A stretch of DNA of 7,510 nucleotides, from positions 1 through 7,510 of the forward strand of contig CBFGTJ010000154.1 in assembly GCA_965651815.1 (NCBI GenBank), written 5' to 3'. Shown here piece after piece: positions 1 to 6,612 of this stretch. The translations under genes and the position numbers were made by a program. Below the pieces are notes generated by a model. The model was given only the letters and a program-made list of their open reading frames with translations, had not been told where the DNA came from and did not search any database. Numbering within the stretch: the first letter of the stretch is position 1; every line of letters begins with the position of its first letter. This DNA is from CBFGTJ01 sp965651815. GTDB taxonomy: Bacteria; Actinomycetota; Acidimicrobiia; Acidimicrobiales; Microtrichaceae.

Positions 1-1481
1 GGCTGGTAGCTGATGTTGCCCGAGCCGTCCTCCTTCTCGATGCCGCCGACCCGGTGCTGCAGCCCGGGGGTGCCCGGCACCGCCCACGGCGGCGCCAGCG
101 TCCGCGGGTCCCGCAGGTAGGGCCAGAAGCCGTCGTCGTGGTTCGGCTCCGTGGTGAAGCGCGGCTCGATCGGCGGGAGGTCCGCCACGTTCGGGAGCAG
201 CCACGGCTCCGCGCCGTTGGCGAGGTAGCCGTCGGAGAGCACGATCACCGGCGTGCGGTAGGTGACCGCGATGCGCGCCGCCTCGATCGCGACGTCGAAG
301 CAGTGCGACGGCGAGCGCGGCGCGAGCACCGGCAGCGGCGCCTCCCCGTGCCGGCCGTACATCGCGAGCAGCAGGTCGGCCTGCTCGGTCTTGGTGGGCA
401 TCCCGGTCGAGGGGCCGGCCCGCTGCACGTCCACGATGACCATGGGCAGCTCGAGGCTGACGGCGAGGCCGAGGGCCTCGGCCTTGAGGTCCAGGCCCGG
501 ACCCGACGTGCCGGTCACCGCGAGCGCCCCGGAGAACGCGGCGCCGACCGCGATGGCGGCCGCGGCGATCTCGTCCTCCGCCTGCATCGTGCGCACCCCG
601 AAGTTCTTGCGCTTCGACAGCTCGTGGAGGATGTCGGAGGCGGGGGTGATCGGGTAGCTCGCGTACACGAGCGGCAACCCGGACAGCTGTGCGCCTGCGA
701 TGAGGCCCCAGGCGAGGGCGGTGTTGCCGTTGACGTTCGTGTACGTGCCCGGTGCCAGCGACGCGGGCTGCACCTCGTAGGGGTGGTCGAACAGCTCCGC
801 GGTCTCGCCGAAGTTCCTGCCCGCCCGGAACGCGGCCAGGTTCGCGTCGCGCACATCGGGTCGCGACGCGTACTTCCGCTCGATCCACTGCACGACCGGG
901 CGCGACGGCCGCGTGTACATCCAGCAGACCAGCCCCAGCGCGAAGAAGTTCTTCGACCGTTCGGCGTCGCGGCGCTTGACCCCCAGCTCCTTCGTCGCGC
1001 TGATCGTCATGGAGGTCATCGGCACCTCGTAGACGGTGTACGCGGCGAGGGACCCGTCCTCGAGCGGGTTGGCGGCGTAGCCGGCCTTGTCGAGGTCCCG
1101 CTCGGTGAAGTTGTCGACGTTGACGATGAGCGTCGAACCCGGCGGCATGTCGTGGAGGTTGGCCCGCAGCGCCGCCGGGTTCATCGCGACGAGCACGTTC
1201 GGCGCGTCGCCCGGGGTGACGATGTCGCGGTCCGAGATGTGGATCTGGAACGACGACACGCCCGCCACGGTGCCGGCGGGCGCGCGGATCTCCGCCGGGT
1301 AGTTCGGCAACGTCGCGAGGTCGTTGCCGAAGACCGCCGAGAGCTCGGTGAAGCGGTCGCCGACGAGCTGGATGCCGTCCCCCGAGTCACCCGCGAAGCG
1401 GATGACGACCCGACCGAGCCGGGTGGAGGCCGGTGATGAGGATGTGGTGCCGGACGACGTGATCGCCCCCCTCTGCTCCAT
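1..1481 (-). CDS. korA: 2-oxoglutarate:ferredoxin oxidoreductase, alpha (fused gamma-alpha) subunit KorA, 3' end beyond the window
   Basis: KorA with KorB converts 2-oxoglutarate and CoA to succinyl-CoA, CO2 and reduced ferredoxin in the cytoplasm. The window holds the first 493 codons; the family is usually about 620-650 residues, so the C-terminus and probably korB lie beyond the left edge. Residues 23-240 form the gamma-type domain (GDSGDGIQ at 31-38, LPNYPAEIRAP at 58-68). From about 248 the alpha-type, thiamine-pyrophosphate-associated domain begins: YPITPASDI 276-284, QAEDE 300-304, TGTSGPGLDLK 323-333, QRAGPSTGMPTKTEQ 353-367. The ATG at 1481 is the only start after an in-frame TAG upstream, and GGGGGA lies 11 bases before it. 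A TAGGGT box at 1515-1520 could be the -10 element. The paralogous pyruvate enzyme is the alternative, but the gamma-alpha fusion and motifs fit actinobacterial KorA best. Confidence 0.93.
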   Translation of the reverse strand, partial: MEQRGAITSSGTTSSSPASTRLGRVVIRFAGDSGDGIQLVGDRFTELSAVFGNDLATLPNYPAEIRAPAGTVAGVSSFQIHISDRDIVTPGDAPNVLVAMNPAALRANLHDMPPGSTLIVNVDNFTERDLDKAGYAANPLEDGSLAAYTVYEVPMTSMTISATKELGVKRRDAERSKNFFALGLVCWMYTRPSRPVVQWIERKYASRPDVRDANLAAFRAGRNFGETAELFDHPYEVQPASLAPGTYTNVNGNTALAWGLIAGAQLSGLPLVYASYPITPASDILHELSKRKNFGVRTMQAEDEIAAAAIAVGAAFSGALAVTGTSGPGLDLKAEALGLAVSLELPMVIVDVQRAGPSTGMPTKTEQADLLLAMYGRHGEAPLPVLAPRSPSHCFDVAIEAARIAVTYRTPVIVLSDGYLANGAEPWLLPNVADLPPIEPRFTTEPNHDDGFWPYLRDPRTLAPPWAVPGTPGLQHRVGGIEKEDGSGNISYQ

Positions 1482-1492
1482 GCGGCCGCAGT

Positions 1493-1520
1493 TCCCCCGT
1501 GCGGCGCACCCGCCACCCTA
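1493..1520 (-). promoter_or_regulatory. Candidate korA -10 box and ribosome site
   Basis: On the minus strand TAGGGT (1515-1520) matches the actinobacterial TANNNT -10 pattern. It would start a transcript near 1508 with a leader of about 27 bases. The leader contains GGGGGA (1493-1498), 11 bases ahead of the korA ATG, a slightly long but usable spacing. No convincing -35 hexamer is seen. Confidence 0.4.
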
Positions 1521-1556
1521 TCGACCCGAGGCGGCAGAGGTGCGTTCAGGCACCAC

Positions 1557-1587
1557 GGTCCCGCACCGTGTGCCGGTGGGCGGGACC
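1557..1587 (-). terminator. Hairpin directly 3' of the tRNA, candidate terminator
   Basis: Arms 1557-1563 (GGTCCCG) and 1581-1587 (CGGGACC) pair perfectly. Inside them 1564-1568 (CACCG) pairs with 1574-1578 (CGGTG) around a 5-base loop, with two unpaired G at 1579-1580. The 12-bp stem begins 4 bases after the tRNA 3' end. No T tract follows on the minus strand, as is common for GC-rich actinobacterial terminators. A competing fold exists: CACGGT 1554-1559 with ACCGTG 1565-1570. Confidence 0.5.
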
Positions 1588-1591
1588 GACG

Positions 1592-1665
1592 TGGGCACGG
1601 AGGGACTCGAACCCCCGACTCCCTGCTTGTAAGACAGGTGCTCTGACCAGCTGAGCTACGTGCCC
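1592..1665 (-). tRNA. tRNA-Val, anticodon TAC
   Basis: The minus strand folds as a complete cloverleaf of 74 bases. The acceptor stem GGGCACG/CGTGCCC is perfect over 7 bp. The D arm is GCTC/GAGC around AGCTGGTCA. The anticodon stem is CCTGT/GCAGG with one G-U pair, and the 7-base loop CTTACAA places TAC at positions 34-36, which reads the GTA valine codon. The T arm is GGGGG/CCCTC around TTCGAGT. The discriminator base is A, as expected for tRNA-Val, and CCA is not encoded. The anticodon arm resembles bacterial tRNA-Val(TAC) known elsewhere. Confidence 0.96.
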
Positions 1666-1675
1666 GGAGGGGGCG

Positions 1676-1681
1676 ATGCTA
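1676..1681 (-). promoter_or_regulatory. Candidate -10 box of the tRNA-Val promoter
   Basis: TAGCAT on the minus strand matches TANNNT. It would initiate near 1669, about 4 bases before the mature tRNA 5' end at 1665. The expected -35 position (about 1699-1705) shows only a weak match. The box lies between the stop of the membrane protein gene (1711) and the tRNA, so the tRNA probably has its own promoter. Confidence 0.45.
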
Positions 1682-1710
1682 CCGGGCATCGGGGTGACGG
1701 CATCAGCCGC

Positions 1711-3198
1711 TCAGCAAGCCGTCCCGGCGAGCTCGTCGGCCGGGACGAGCGCCAGCTCGCCGTAGGTCGCCCTGGCGACGTGGTCCAGCGACGGGGCCGG
1801 TCGCCCGATCACCTGCCCCAGCGAGGCCTCGGAGGCCACGACCAGCACCTCGGGCTCGGTCCGGGCGACCCGTCGCAGCGCGTCGCAGTCCGCCAGGGTC
1901 TCGACCGGACGGCCGGACTCGTAGATGGCCCAGTCACCGAGGAGGACGGTGCCGTACACGACGGGCTGGTCGCGCCCGGCGGCCACGACGGCGGCGACGT
2001 GGTCGTCGGACCGCTGCGTCCCCGGCAGGCCGGCCAGGAACGGCACGGCGCCGAGGAGCGCGAGCAGCGGCACCAGCGGCAGCGGCGAGCGCCGGGCCAC
2101 GTCGGCGACCAGCGCCGCGCCGAGGGCCACGAGCACGACGAGCCCGGCGTTCCAGTAGGGGTGCCAGGCGCCGTCGCGGAACACCGTGGCGTACGCGGCG
2201 GTGACGGCGAAGGTCGCCCCGGCGGCCGCCCACAGCTCGGGACGCCGCCGGACCAGCACCGCTGCGCCGAGCAGCGCCGCGGTGCCGACGACGCCGAAGA
2301 GCACCACCAGGTGCTCGGCCTGCACGAGCACCCAGTCCGCCCAGCTGCGTGCCCCCACCCGGACACCGGCCTGCCGCCAGAGGACGCCCAGCCCACCGTT
2401 GACCCAGGCGACCCAGCCCAGGAAGGCGAGGCCGCCGACGACGGCCCCGGCCAAGGTGGACAGCTCGTGCGGCTGCGGCCGGCGGCGTGCGGTGACCGCG
2501 CGGGCCACGCCGAGCATGCCGAGCGTTCCCGCGAGGAGGATGCCCTGGTGGGCGGCGAGGCCGCCTGCGAGCGCGACGGCCCCGCACACCGTCGCTGACC
2601 GGCGCGACGGGGCACGCTCGGCCGCCTGCCACGCCCACAGCAGCCCGAACAGCAGCGGGAGCCAGACGATCTCCATGTTGAGCATCACGCCGTAGCCGCG
2701 GACCAGCGGCGTTCCCACCGCGGCGAGGACCCCGAGCGCCCGGGGGCCGTCCCGGAACCGGCACGCGCCGAGCCAACCCCAGCACGTCCACACCGCCGCG
2801 ACGGAGAAGGCCAGCGCGGCGAGTCGGTAGGCCCACCGGTGGTCCCCCAGGACCGTGCCCGCCGCGGCGGCGACGACCTGGGTGAGCGCCGGGTGGTGGG
2901 CGTAGGGCCGGACCTCGTCGCCCCGCACCGCCCGTGCACCGAGCCGGGACTCGACCCAGCCGTGGGTGCGGACCGTCTGCGCTCCCGTGGCCCACACGGC
3001 GGTGTTGAAGCCCTCGTACGTCGGCCCGAACGGCCGGTCGAGCCGCCCCGCCGACAGCAGCACCAGCAGGACCGACAGCGCGAGGGGCACGAGGCGCCAC
3101 CCGATCGCGGCGCGGCGCCCAGCGCGCGGCGCGGCCGGCCGCGGGCCGTCATCGGCCCCGTCCGGCGAGTCGAAGTCGGGTGCCGGCGTGGCGCGCAC
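1711..3198 (-). CDS. Polytopic membrane protein, GT-C / ArnT-type glycosyltransferase-like
   Basis: A 495-residue membrane protein with a short proline- and acid-rich cytoplasmic N-terminus (1-34), a first membrane helix near 36-50, then about ten more hydrophobic segments up to about 390. A soluble C-terminal part of about 100 residues follows. The first outer loop (51-115) carries GPTYEGFN (58-65) and YAHHPALTQ (99-107), in the style of GT-C enzymes (PMT/ArnT, GT39/GT83), which use polyprenyl-phosphate-linked sugars outside the membrane. Glu62 is where these enzymes keep a catalytic acidic residue. Donor and acceptor cannot be inferred. The start is GTG at 3198: no other plausible start precedes the first helix, and a TAGCCT box ends 6 bases upstream, suggesting a leaderless message. 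It stops at TGA 1711-1713. Assignment to GT-C is moderately sure; the exact role is unknown. Confidence 0.8.
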   Translation of the reverse strand: MRATPAPDFDSPDGADDGPRPAAPRAGRRAAIGWRLVPLALSVLLVLLSAGRLDRPFGPTYEGFNTAVWATGAQTVRTHGWVESRLGARAVRGDEVRPYAHHPALTQVVAAAAGTVLGDHRWAYRLAALAFSVAAVWTCWGWLGACRFRDGPRALGVLAAVGTPLVRGYGVMLNMEIVWLPLLFGLLWAWQAAERAPSRRSATVCGAVALAGGLAAHQGILLAGTLGMLGVARAVTARRRPQPHELSTLAGAVVGGLAFLGWVAWVNGGLGVLWRQAGVRVGARSWADWVLVQAEHLVVLFGVVGTAALLGAAVLVRRRPELWAAAGATFAVTAAYATVFRDGAWHPYWNAGLVVLVALGAALVADVARRSPLPLVPLLALLGAVPFLAGLPGTQRSDDHVAAVVAAGRDQPVVYGTVLLGDWAIYESGRPVETLADCDALRRVARTEPEVLVVASEASLGQVIGRPAPSLDHVARATYGELALVPADELAGTAC

Positions 3199-3204
3199 CC
3201 CCTC

Positions 3205-3210
3205 AGGCTA
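3205..3210 (-). promoter_or_regulatory. Candidate -10 box for leaderless transcription of the membrane glycosyltransferase-like gene
   Basis: TAGCCT on the minus strand matches TANNNT. Exactly 6 bases separate it from the GTG start at 3198, so transcription would begin at the G of the start codon. The GAGGGGG run touching the GTG is too close to serve as a normal ribosome site. The -35 region is occupied by the hairpin at 3211-3235. Confidence 0.5.
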
Positions 3211-3235
3211 GGGACGGGGCCGCCGGACCCCACCC
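3211..3235 (-). terminator. Near-perfect hairpin after the Nudix gene, candidate terminator
   Basis: GGG (3211-3213) and GGGGCC (3216-3221) pair with GGaCCCC (3225-3231) and CCC (3233-3235) around a GCC loop, with small bulges. It sits 11 bases after the Nudix stop codon and immediately before the -10 box of the next gene, so it could end the phosphatase-Nudix transcript. No T tract follows. It also covers the -35 position of the next promoter. Confidence 0.4.
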
Positions 3236-3246
3236 GGTTGCCCCGG

Positions 3247-3750
3247 TCAGCGGCGGTGCCCGGGCCTCAGCTCGACGCCGGTCAGGTCGATGGCGCCCAT
3301 CCGCTCGAGCGCACGCAGCGCCGAGATCGTCTCGGCCTGCATCAGGGGCAGTTCGTGGCGTGCGAACCACCCGAGCGCCTCGATCTCCGGGGAGGACGGC
3401 CGCACCCGGTCGAGGTCCGCACCGGCAGCGGGCCGGGCCAGGAACACGACGTCGACGCGGTGCAGGCGGGGGTCGACCACGACCGCGGGCTCGCCGACGA
3501 GCTCGATCGGCAGGTTGACCTCCTCCAGCGTCTCGCGCACCGCCGCCTGCTCCGGCGGCTCCCGGCGCTTGGCGAGTCCACCCGCGGTCCCCCACGACTT
3601 CCAGTACGTGTGGCGCACGAACAGGAAGGCCCCGTCGTCGCGCTCGATGATGCAGATGGCACCGACGGTGTACTTCGGGGAGCCGAGCCGGACCAACGTG
3701 CGGCGGACTCGGCGCGGCAGCTTCCCGAACGCCCGCAGCAGCAGGACCAT
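3247..3750 (-). CDS. Nudix hydrolase
   Basis: A 167-residue cytoplasmic Nudix protein; these enzymes cleave nucleoside-diphosphate-linked substrates using Mg2+ bound by the Nudix box. The box is at residues 58-80: GX5E (58-64), seven residues, RE (72-73), then TLEEVNL. The glutamates of REXXEE are intact, but Asn79 stands where the consensus has Gly. The N-terminal RAFGKLPRRVRRTLVRLGSPKYTVGA segment (split here: helix 6-22, strand from 27) is typical of a group of actinobacterial Nudix proteins, whose substrate I cannot name. GGGAGG at 3761-3766 overlaps the upstream stop codon. It lies 10 bases from this ATG and 7 bases from an in-frame GTG at 3753, so either start is possible. The gene follows the phosphatase by 13-16 bases and is probably co-transcribed and translationally coupled. 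Confidence 0.9.
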   Translation of the reverse strand: MVLLLRAFGKLPRRVRRTLVRLGSPKYTVGAICIIERDDGAFLFVRHTYWKSWGTAGGLAKRREPPEQAAVRETLEEVNLPIELVGEPAVVVDPRLHRVDVVFLARPAAGADLDRVRPSSPEIEALGWFARHELPLMQAETISALRALERMGAIDLTGVELRPGHRR

Positions 3751-3760
3751 CACGTGGCGG

Positions 3761-3766
3761 CCTCCC
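3761..3766 (-). promoter_or_regulatory. Ribosome site for the Nudix gene, overlapping the upstream stop
   Basis: GGGAGG on the minus strand directly follows the TGA (3767-3769) of the phosphatase gene. The spacing is 7 bases to GTG 3753 and 10 bases to ATG 3750. The optimal spacing favours GTG slightly; codon preference favours ATG. The placement suggests the two genes are translated from one message. Confidence 0.7.
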
Positions 3767-4528
3767 TCAACCCATGCTGCGGCGTGCGGCGAGCAGCGCC
3801 TCGTGCAGCTCGGGGGTGGCCCCCGAGACGGGTGTTCGCCTGGCGGCGTGGTCCAGCACGACGAGCTCGCGTCCGTGCACGTCGGCCACGTGGGCACCGG
3901 CCTCGGACAGCACCAGCATCGCCCCCAGGTAGTCCCACGGTCCCAGGGCGTCCTCGGTGCAGTCGATGGTGCCGTCCACCCGTCCGTCCGCCACCGCGCA
4001 CAGGTCGAGCGCGGTCGCGCCGAGCGAGCGGTACTGGCGCCACTGCAGGTGCCGGGGCGGGTAGCCGTTCAGCACGAGCAGCGAGTCCTCGGCCCGGGTG
4101 ACCCCGGAGGGCTTCACGGGCCGCCCGTCGAGCGTCGCACCGCCGCCGCGCACCGCCTGGTACCTGGCCCCCGTGGCGAGGTTGACCACGAGCGCCGCCA
4201 GCGGGCCGGAGTCGTCCACGGCGCAGAGGCTCGTCGCGTACCACGGGATCCCCCGGCTGGCGTTGGTGGAGCCGTCGACGGGGTCGATGACCACGGTGAT
4301 GCCGCAGCCGGGGTCGTGGAGACCGGACTCCTCGGAGAGGATCCCCACCCCCGCCTTGCGCAGCACCGGCACCGCGGCGTCGTCCGCGACGAGGTCCAGC
4401 CGGTACTGGCCGGGCCGCTCCCCGCCCAACCTCCACAGGTCGGGCCGTCCGACCGCGTGGGCGTCCAGCGCGCCGATCACCGCGGCGGCCGTGTCGTCCA
4501 GCAGTCGCAGGATGCGGTCCACGTGCAC
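3767..4528 (-). CDS. Inositol-monophosphatase-family phosphatase
   Basis: A 253-residue member of the Mg2+-dependent, Li+-sensitive phosphatase family (inositol-1-phosphatase, SuhB/ImpA, HisN-type histidinol phosphatase, CysQ). Metal-binding motifs are in order: EES at 66-68, DPVDGSTN at 82-89 (family pattern DPIDGTxN), and WDY at 198-200 with the metal-binding Asp199, followed by LSEAGAHV. ALDLCAVADGRVDG at 173-186 is also typical. Length is normal for the family. The substrate cannot be fixed; inositol phosphate is plausible because actinobacteria make inositol lipids and mycothiol, and histidinol phosphate is the alternative. The start is GTG at 4528, 7 bases after a TACCCT box; an in-frame GTG at 4522 is also possible. 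No ribosome site is visible, so the message may be leaderless. It heads an operon with the Nudix gene. Confidence 0.9.
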   Translation of the reverse strand: MHVDRILRLLDDTAAAVIGALDAHAVGRPDLWRLGGERPGQYRLDLVADDAAVPVLRKAGVGILSEESGLHDPGCGITVVIDPVDGSTNASRGIPWYATSLCAVDDSGPLAALVVNLATGARYQAVRGGGATLDGRPVKPSGVTRAEDSLLVLNGYPPRHLQWRQYRSLGATALDLCAVADGRVDGTIDCTEDALGPWDYLGAMLVLSEAGAHVADVHGRELVVLDHAARRTPVSGATPELHEALLAARRSMG

Positions 4529-4600
4529 GCCGGCAAGGGTACCGGCGCCTCCCGCTCCTCCGGTGCCCCTGCCCTGTCCGGGTCTGGCACTCTGTTGGGG
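4529..4600. promoter_or_regulatory. Divergent promoter region between the phosphatase gene and the unknown gene
   Basis: This 72-base gap must serve two divergent genes. On the minus strand TACCCT (4536-4541) fits TANNNT and ends 7 bases before the phosphatase GTG at 4528. On the plus strand CACTCT (4588-4593) has the A and final T of a -10 box and ends 7 bases before the ATG at 4601. Neither start has a properly spaced ribosome site, although GGGG touches the plus-strand ATG. Both genes may therefore make leaderless transcripts. No operator-like repeat is evident. Confidence 0.4.
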
Positions 4601-5167
4601 ATGTCCCTGCTCGATGTCGCCGGCTTCGTCGCCGACCTCAAGAACCACGCCGCGGATCACGGCTTCCACATCCATGACGAGCGCCACTTCGTCGAGACCT
4701 ACTCGATGCGCCAGGCATGGGAGGTCGACCTGCACCCCGAGGAGGCGTGCGGTGGACCGCTCGAGTTCCACCTGGCGCTCGAGATCGACCCCCGCACGGT
4801 GCTCGCGTTCGAGGACCAGGTGATGGCGCTGCCGGAGGGCGAGGACCCCGACGAGCTCCACTACCTGCCGCTGACGTTCAACTGGTCGCTGCCGCCGCTG
4901 CCGCGGTGTCCGGACCTGCTGCTGCTCGCAACCGAGATCGCCGGCATCGGCGGGCCGGACCTGCCGGTCGAGGTGTCCGCGGTCGACTCGTTCGCGAACG
5001 TCACGGACCCCTCCGAGCGCACGCTCACGGTGGTGGCCCGGGTGCTGGTCAGCGTGACGCAGATCTACCTCGGGGAGGAGATGCTCTGCGACACCCTGGA
5101 GCGTTGCCTCGACGTCAGTCGGTTCCTGCTCGACTCGGCGCCCGCCTGGCTCGACGAGCACGGCTGA
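4601..5167 (+). CDS. Conserved-looking acidic protein of unknown function
   Basis: A 188-residue soluble protein I do not recognise by name. It has no signal peptide, no membrane segment and no cysteine or histidine cluster. It is rich in Asp, Glu and Leu (for example residues 77-86, a loop of Glu, Asp and Pro) and ends with a helix-like segment (about 158-178). Third codon positions are almost all G or C throughout, and the reading frame is clean, so it is very likely a real gene. Alternating hydrophobic stretches at 55-62 and 140-152 look like beta strands. The ATG at 4601 is preferred because coding bias starts there and a weak -10 box lies 7 bases upstream. It is divergent from the phosphatase and convergent with ald. 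The context gives no clear function. Confidence 0.8.
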   Translation: MSLLDVAGFVADLKNHAADHGFHIHDERHFVETYSMRQAWEVDLHPEEACGGPLEFHLALEIDPRTVLAFEDQVMALPEGEDPDELHYLPLTFNWSLPPLPRCPDLLLLATEIAGIGGPDLPVEVSAVDSFANVTDPSERTLTVVARVLVSVTQIYLGEEMLCDTLERCLDVSRFLLDSAPAWLDEHG

Positions 5168-5172
5168 GCCCG

Positions 5173-5191
5173 CAGCGGACCCCCGGTCGCG
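5173..5191. terminator. Small hairpin between convergent genes
   Basis: Only 28 bases separate the stop of the plus-strand gene (5167) and the stop of ald (5196). GACC (5178-5181) pairs with GGTC (5185-5188) around CCC, extended by G/C pairs with one bulge. It is placed as a bidirectional terminator would be, but it is short and has no T tract on either strand. Confidence 0.25.
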
Positions 5192-5195
5192 CCGT

Positions 5196-6299
5196 TCAGA
5201 CCATCCCGTCGACGGCTTCGGCGACCGCGGGGTTGACGACCTCGCCGCCCGCGACGTTGACCCCGCTCGCGAGCGACGGGTCGCGCCGGCACGCCTCCTC
5301 GGTGCCGAGCATCGCCAGCTGCACGACGTAGGGCAGCGTGGCGTTGGTCAGCGCGAAGGTCGCGGTGTGCGGCACCGCGCCGGGGATGTTCCCGACCGCG
5401 TAGTGGAGCACGCCGTGCACGTCGATGACCGGGTCCTGGTGGGTGGTCTCCCGTGAGGTCTCGACGCAGCCGCCCTGGTCGATCGCCACGTCGACGATGA
5501 CGGATCCGGGCCGCATGGCCCGCACCATGTCCTCGGTGACGACCACCGGGGCGCGGCTGCCCGCGACGAGCACCGCGCCGATCACGAGGTCGGCCTCGGC
5601 GATGCAGCGCTCGAGGGTGCCCTGGTTGGAGGCGACGGTCACGACGCTCCCCGGCCGGATCCGGTCCAGCTCGCGCAGCCGCTCGAGGTCGAGGTCCATG
5701 ACCTGCACCTGGGCGCCGAACCCGGCGGCCACGCCGACCGCGTTCCACCCGACGTTCCCGGCGCCGACGACCACGACGTTGCTGGGCCGCACCCCGGCGG
5801 CGCCGCCGAGCAGCACGCCACGGCCGCCCTGGGTGGCCTCGAGGAACCGGGCGCCGACCTGGACCGCCATGCGCCCGGCGATCTCGCTCATCGGCGCCAG
5901 CAGCGGGAGCTGTCCGTCGGGGCGCATGACCGTCTCGTAGGCGATGCCGGTGGCCCCCGAGTCGCACAACGCCCGGGCGACCTTCGGGTAGGCAGCGAGG
6001 TGGAGGAACGTGAACAGGGTCAGGTCGGGTCGCAGGTAGGGCACCTCGGAGACCTGGGGTTCCTTCACCTTGCACACCAGCGAGGCGCGCTCCCACACCT
6101 CCTCGGCGGTGCGCACCACCTCGGCCCCGGCGGCCGCGTACTCCTCGTCGGGCAGGCCGGCGGCCTCACCGGCGCCGCGCTCGACGAGGACGGGGACGTC
6201 TCGCCGGCGCAGCTCGCGCACCCCGTCGGGGGTCAGGGCGACGCGGCGCTCGTCGGTCTTGATCTCGACGGGGACTCCGACCGTCAGTGGACCGCTCAC
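5196..6299 (-). CDS. ald: Alanine dehydrogenase (NAD-dependent)
   Basis: Ald catalyses the reversible oxidative deamination of L-alanine to pyruvate and ammonia with NAD+ in the cytoplasm. The protein is 367 residues, close to the usual 370. It has the N-terminal catalytic domain (VGVPVEIKTDERRVALTP at 7-24), Lys79 in VKEPQ and His100 in FLHLAA, matching the substrate-binding Lys75 and His96 of the M. tuberculosis enzyme. The Rossmann motif GAGNVG lies at 179-184, with Asp202 at the end of the second strand for the NAD ribose. Asp274 in VDVAIDQGG matches the catalytic Asp270. The start is GTG at 6299, with AAGGAG 8 bases upstream. The GTG overlaps, as GTGA, the stop of the aminotransferase remnant before it, which suggests an old operon. 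It is convergent with the unknown plus-strand gene. Confidence 0.97.
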   Translation of the reverse strand: MSGPLTVGVPVEIKTDERRVALTPDGVRELRRRDVPVLVERGAGEAAGLPDEEYAAAGAEVVRTAEEVWERASLVCKVKEPQVSEVPYLRPDLTLFTFLHLAAYPKVARALCDSGATGIAYETVMRPDGQLPLLAPMSEIAGRMAVQVGARFLEATQGGRGVLLGGAAGVRPSNVVVVGAGNVGWNAVGVAAGFGAQVQVMDLDLERLRELDRIRPGSVVTVASNQGTLERCIAEADLVIGAVLVAGSRAPVVVTEDMVRAMRPGSVIVDVAIDQGGCVETSRETTHQDPVIDVHGVLHYAVGNIPGAVPHTATFALTNATLPYVVQLAMLGTEEACRRDPSLASGVNVAGGEVVNPAVAEAVDGMV

Positions 6300-6307
6300 C
6301 GCCCCAG

Positions 6308-6313
6308 CTCCTT
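6308..6313 (-). promoter_or_regulatory. Strong ribosome site of ald
   Basis: AAGGAG on the minus strand, within GGAAGGAG, lies 8 bases before the GTG at 6299 and settles the ald start. It is embedded in the last codons of the aminotransferase remnant. It is the clearest Shine-Dalgarno sequence in the window and suggests ald is translated from a longer message. Confidence 0.8.
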
Positions 6314-6612
6314 CCGTGGCTCATCCGACCCGGCGGCCGGCGCCGGGGGCAGGTGGATCAGGTTGTCGCGCTCGTCCGGGTCGACGACGAGCGCCGCGGC
6401 GCAGCTCACTGGATGGCCTCCGATGGTGGTCCCGTGGAGGAACGAGTCGGTTTCCTCGTGGAACGGCCCGGGAGCCGGTCCCTGACGGTCACGCCGCCGC
6501 ATCGCGGGGGTCCGGACGACGCGCCCTCGGCGAGGGTGTTCATGTCGGGTTGGTAACCGTAGCGGCTCGGATCGAACCGCTCCCCACCGGGGCCGGTGCG
6601 GTGGGAGATGGG

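Noticed and set aside
54..1436. Long plus-strand open frame of 460 codons opposite korA
   Set aside because: Its product is a low-complexity Arg/Val/Gly/Asp mixture with no domain, while the opposite strand encodes a well-conserved KorA. It is an effect of high GC content.
1324..1632. Plus-strand frame ending in GTEGLEPPTPCL
   Set aside because: The ending is the antisense translation of the tRNA gene, a well-known false protein signature; the rest is antisense to korA.
1592..1665. tRNA-Val as an integration site for a mobile element
   Set aside because: No repeat of the tRNA 3' end, integrase or foreign-looking DNA is seen on either side within the window.
1660..4101. Plus-strand open frames 1660-2598 and 2839-4101
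   Set aside because: Both are antisense to the membrane protein, Nudix and phosphatase genes and have Arg/Pro/Gly-rich products without recognisable domains.
3767..5161. Minus-strand 464-codon open frame extending the phosphatase over the plus-strand gene
   Set aside because: The part upstream of 4528 is antisense to the gene at 4601-5167 and unlike any phosphatase; family similarity starts near 4522.
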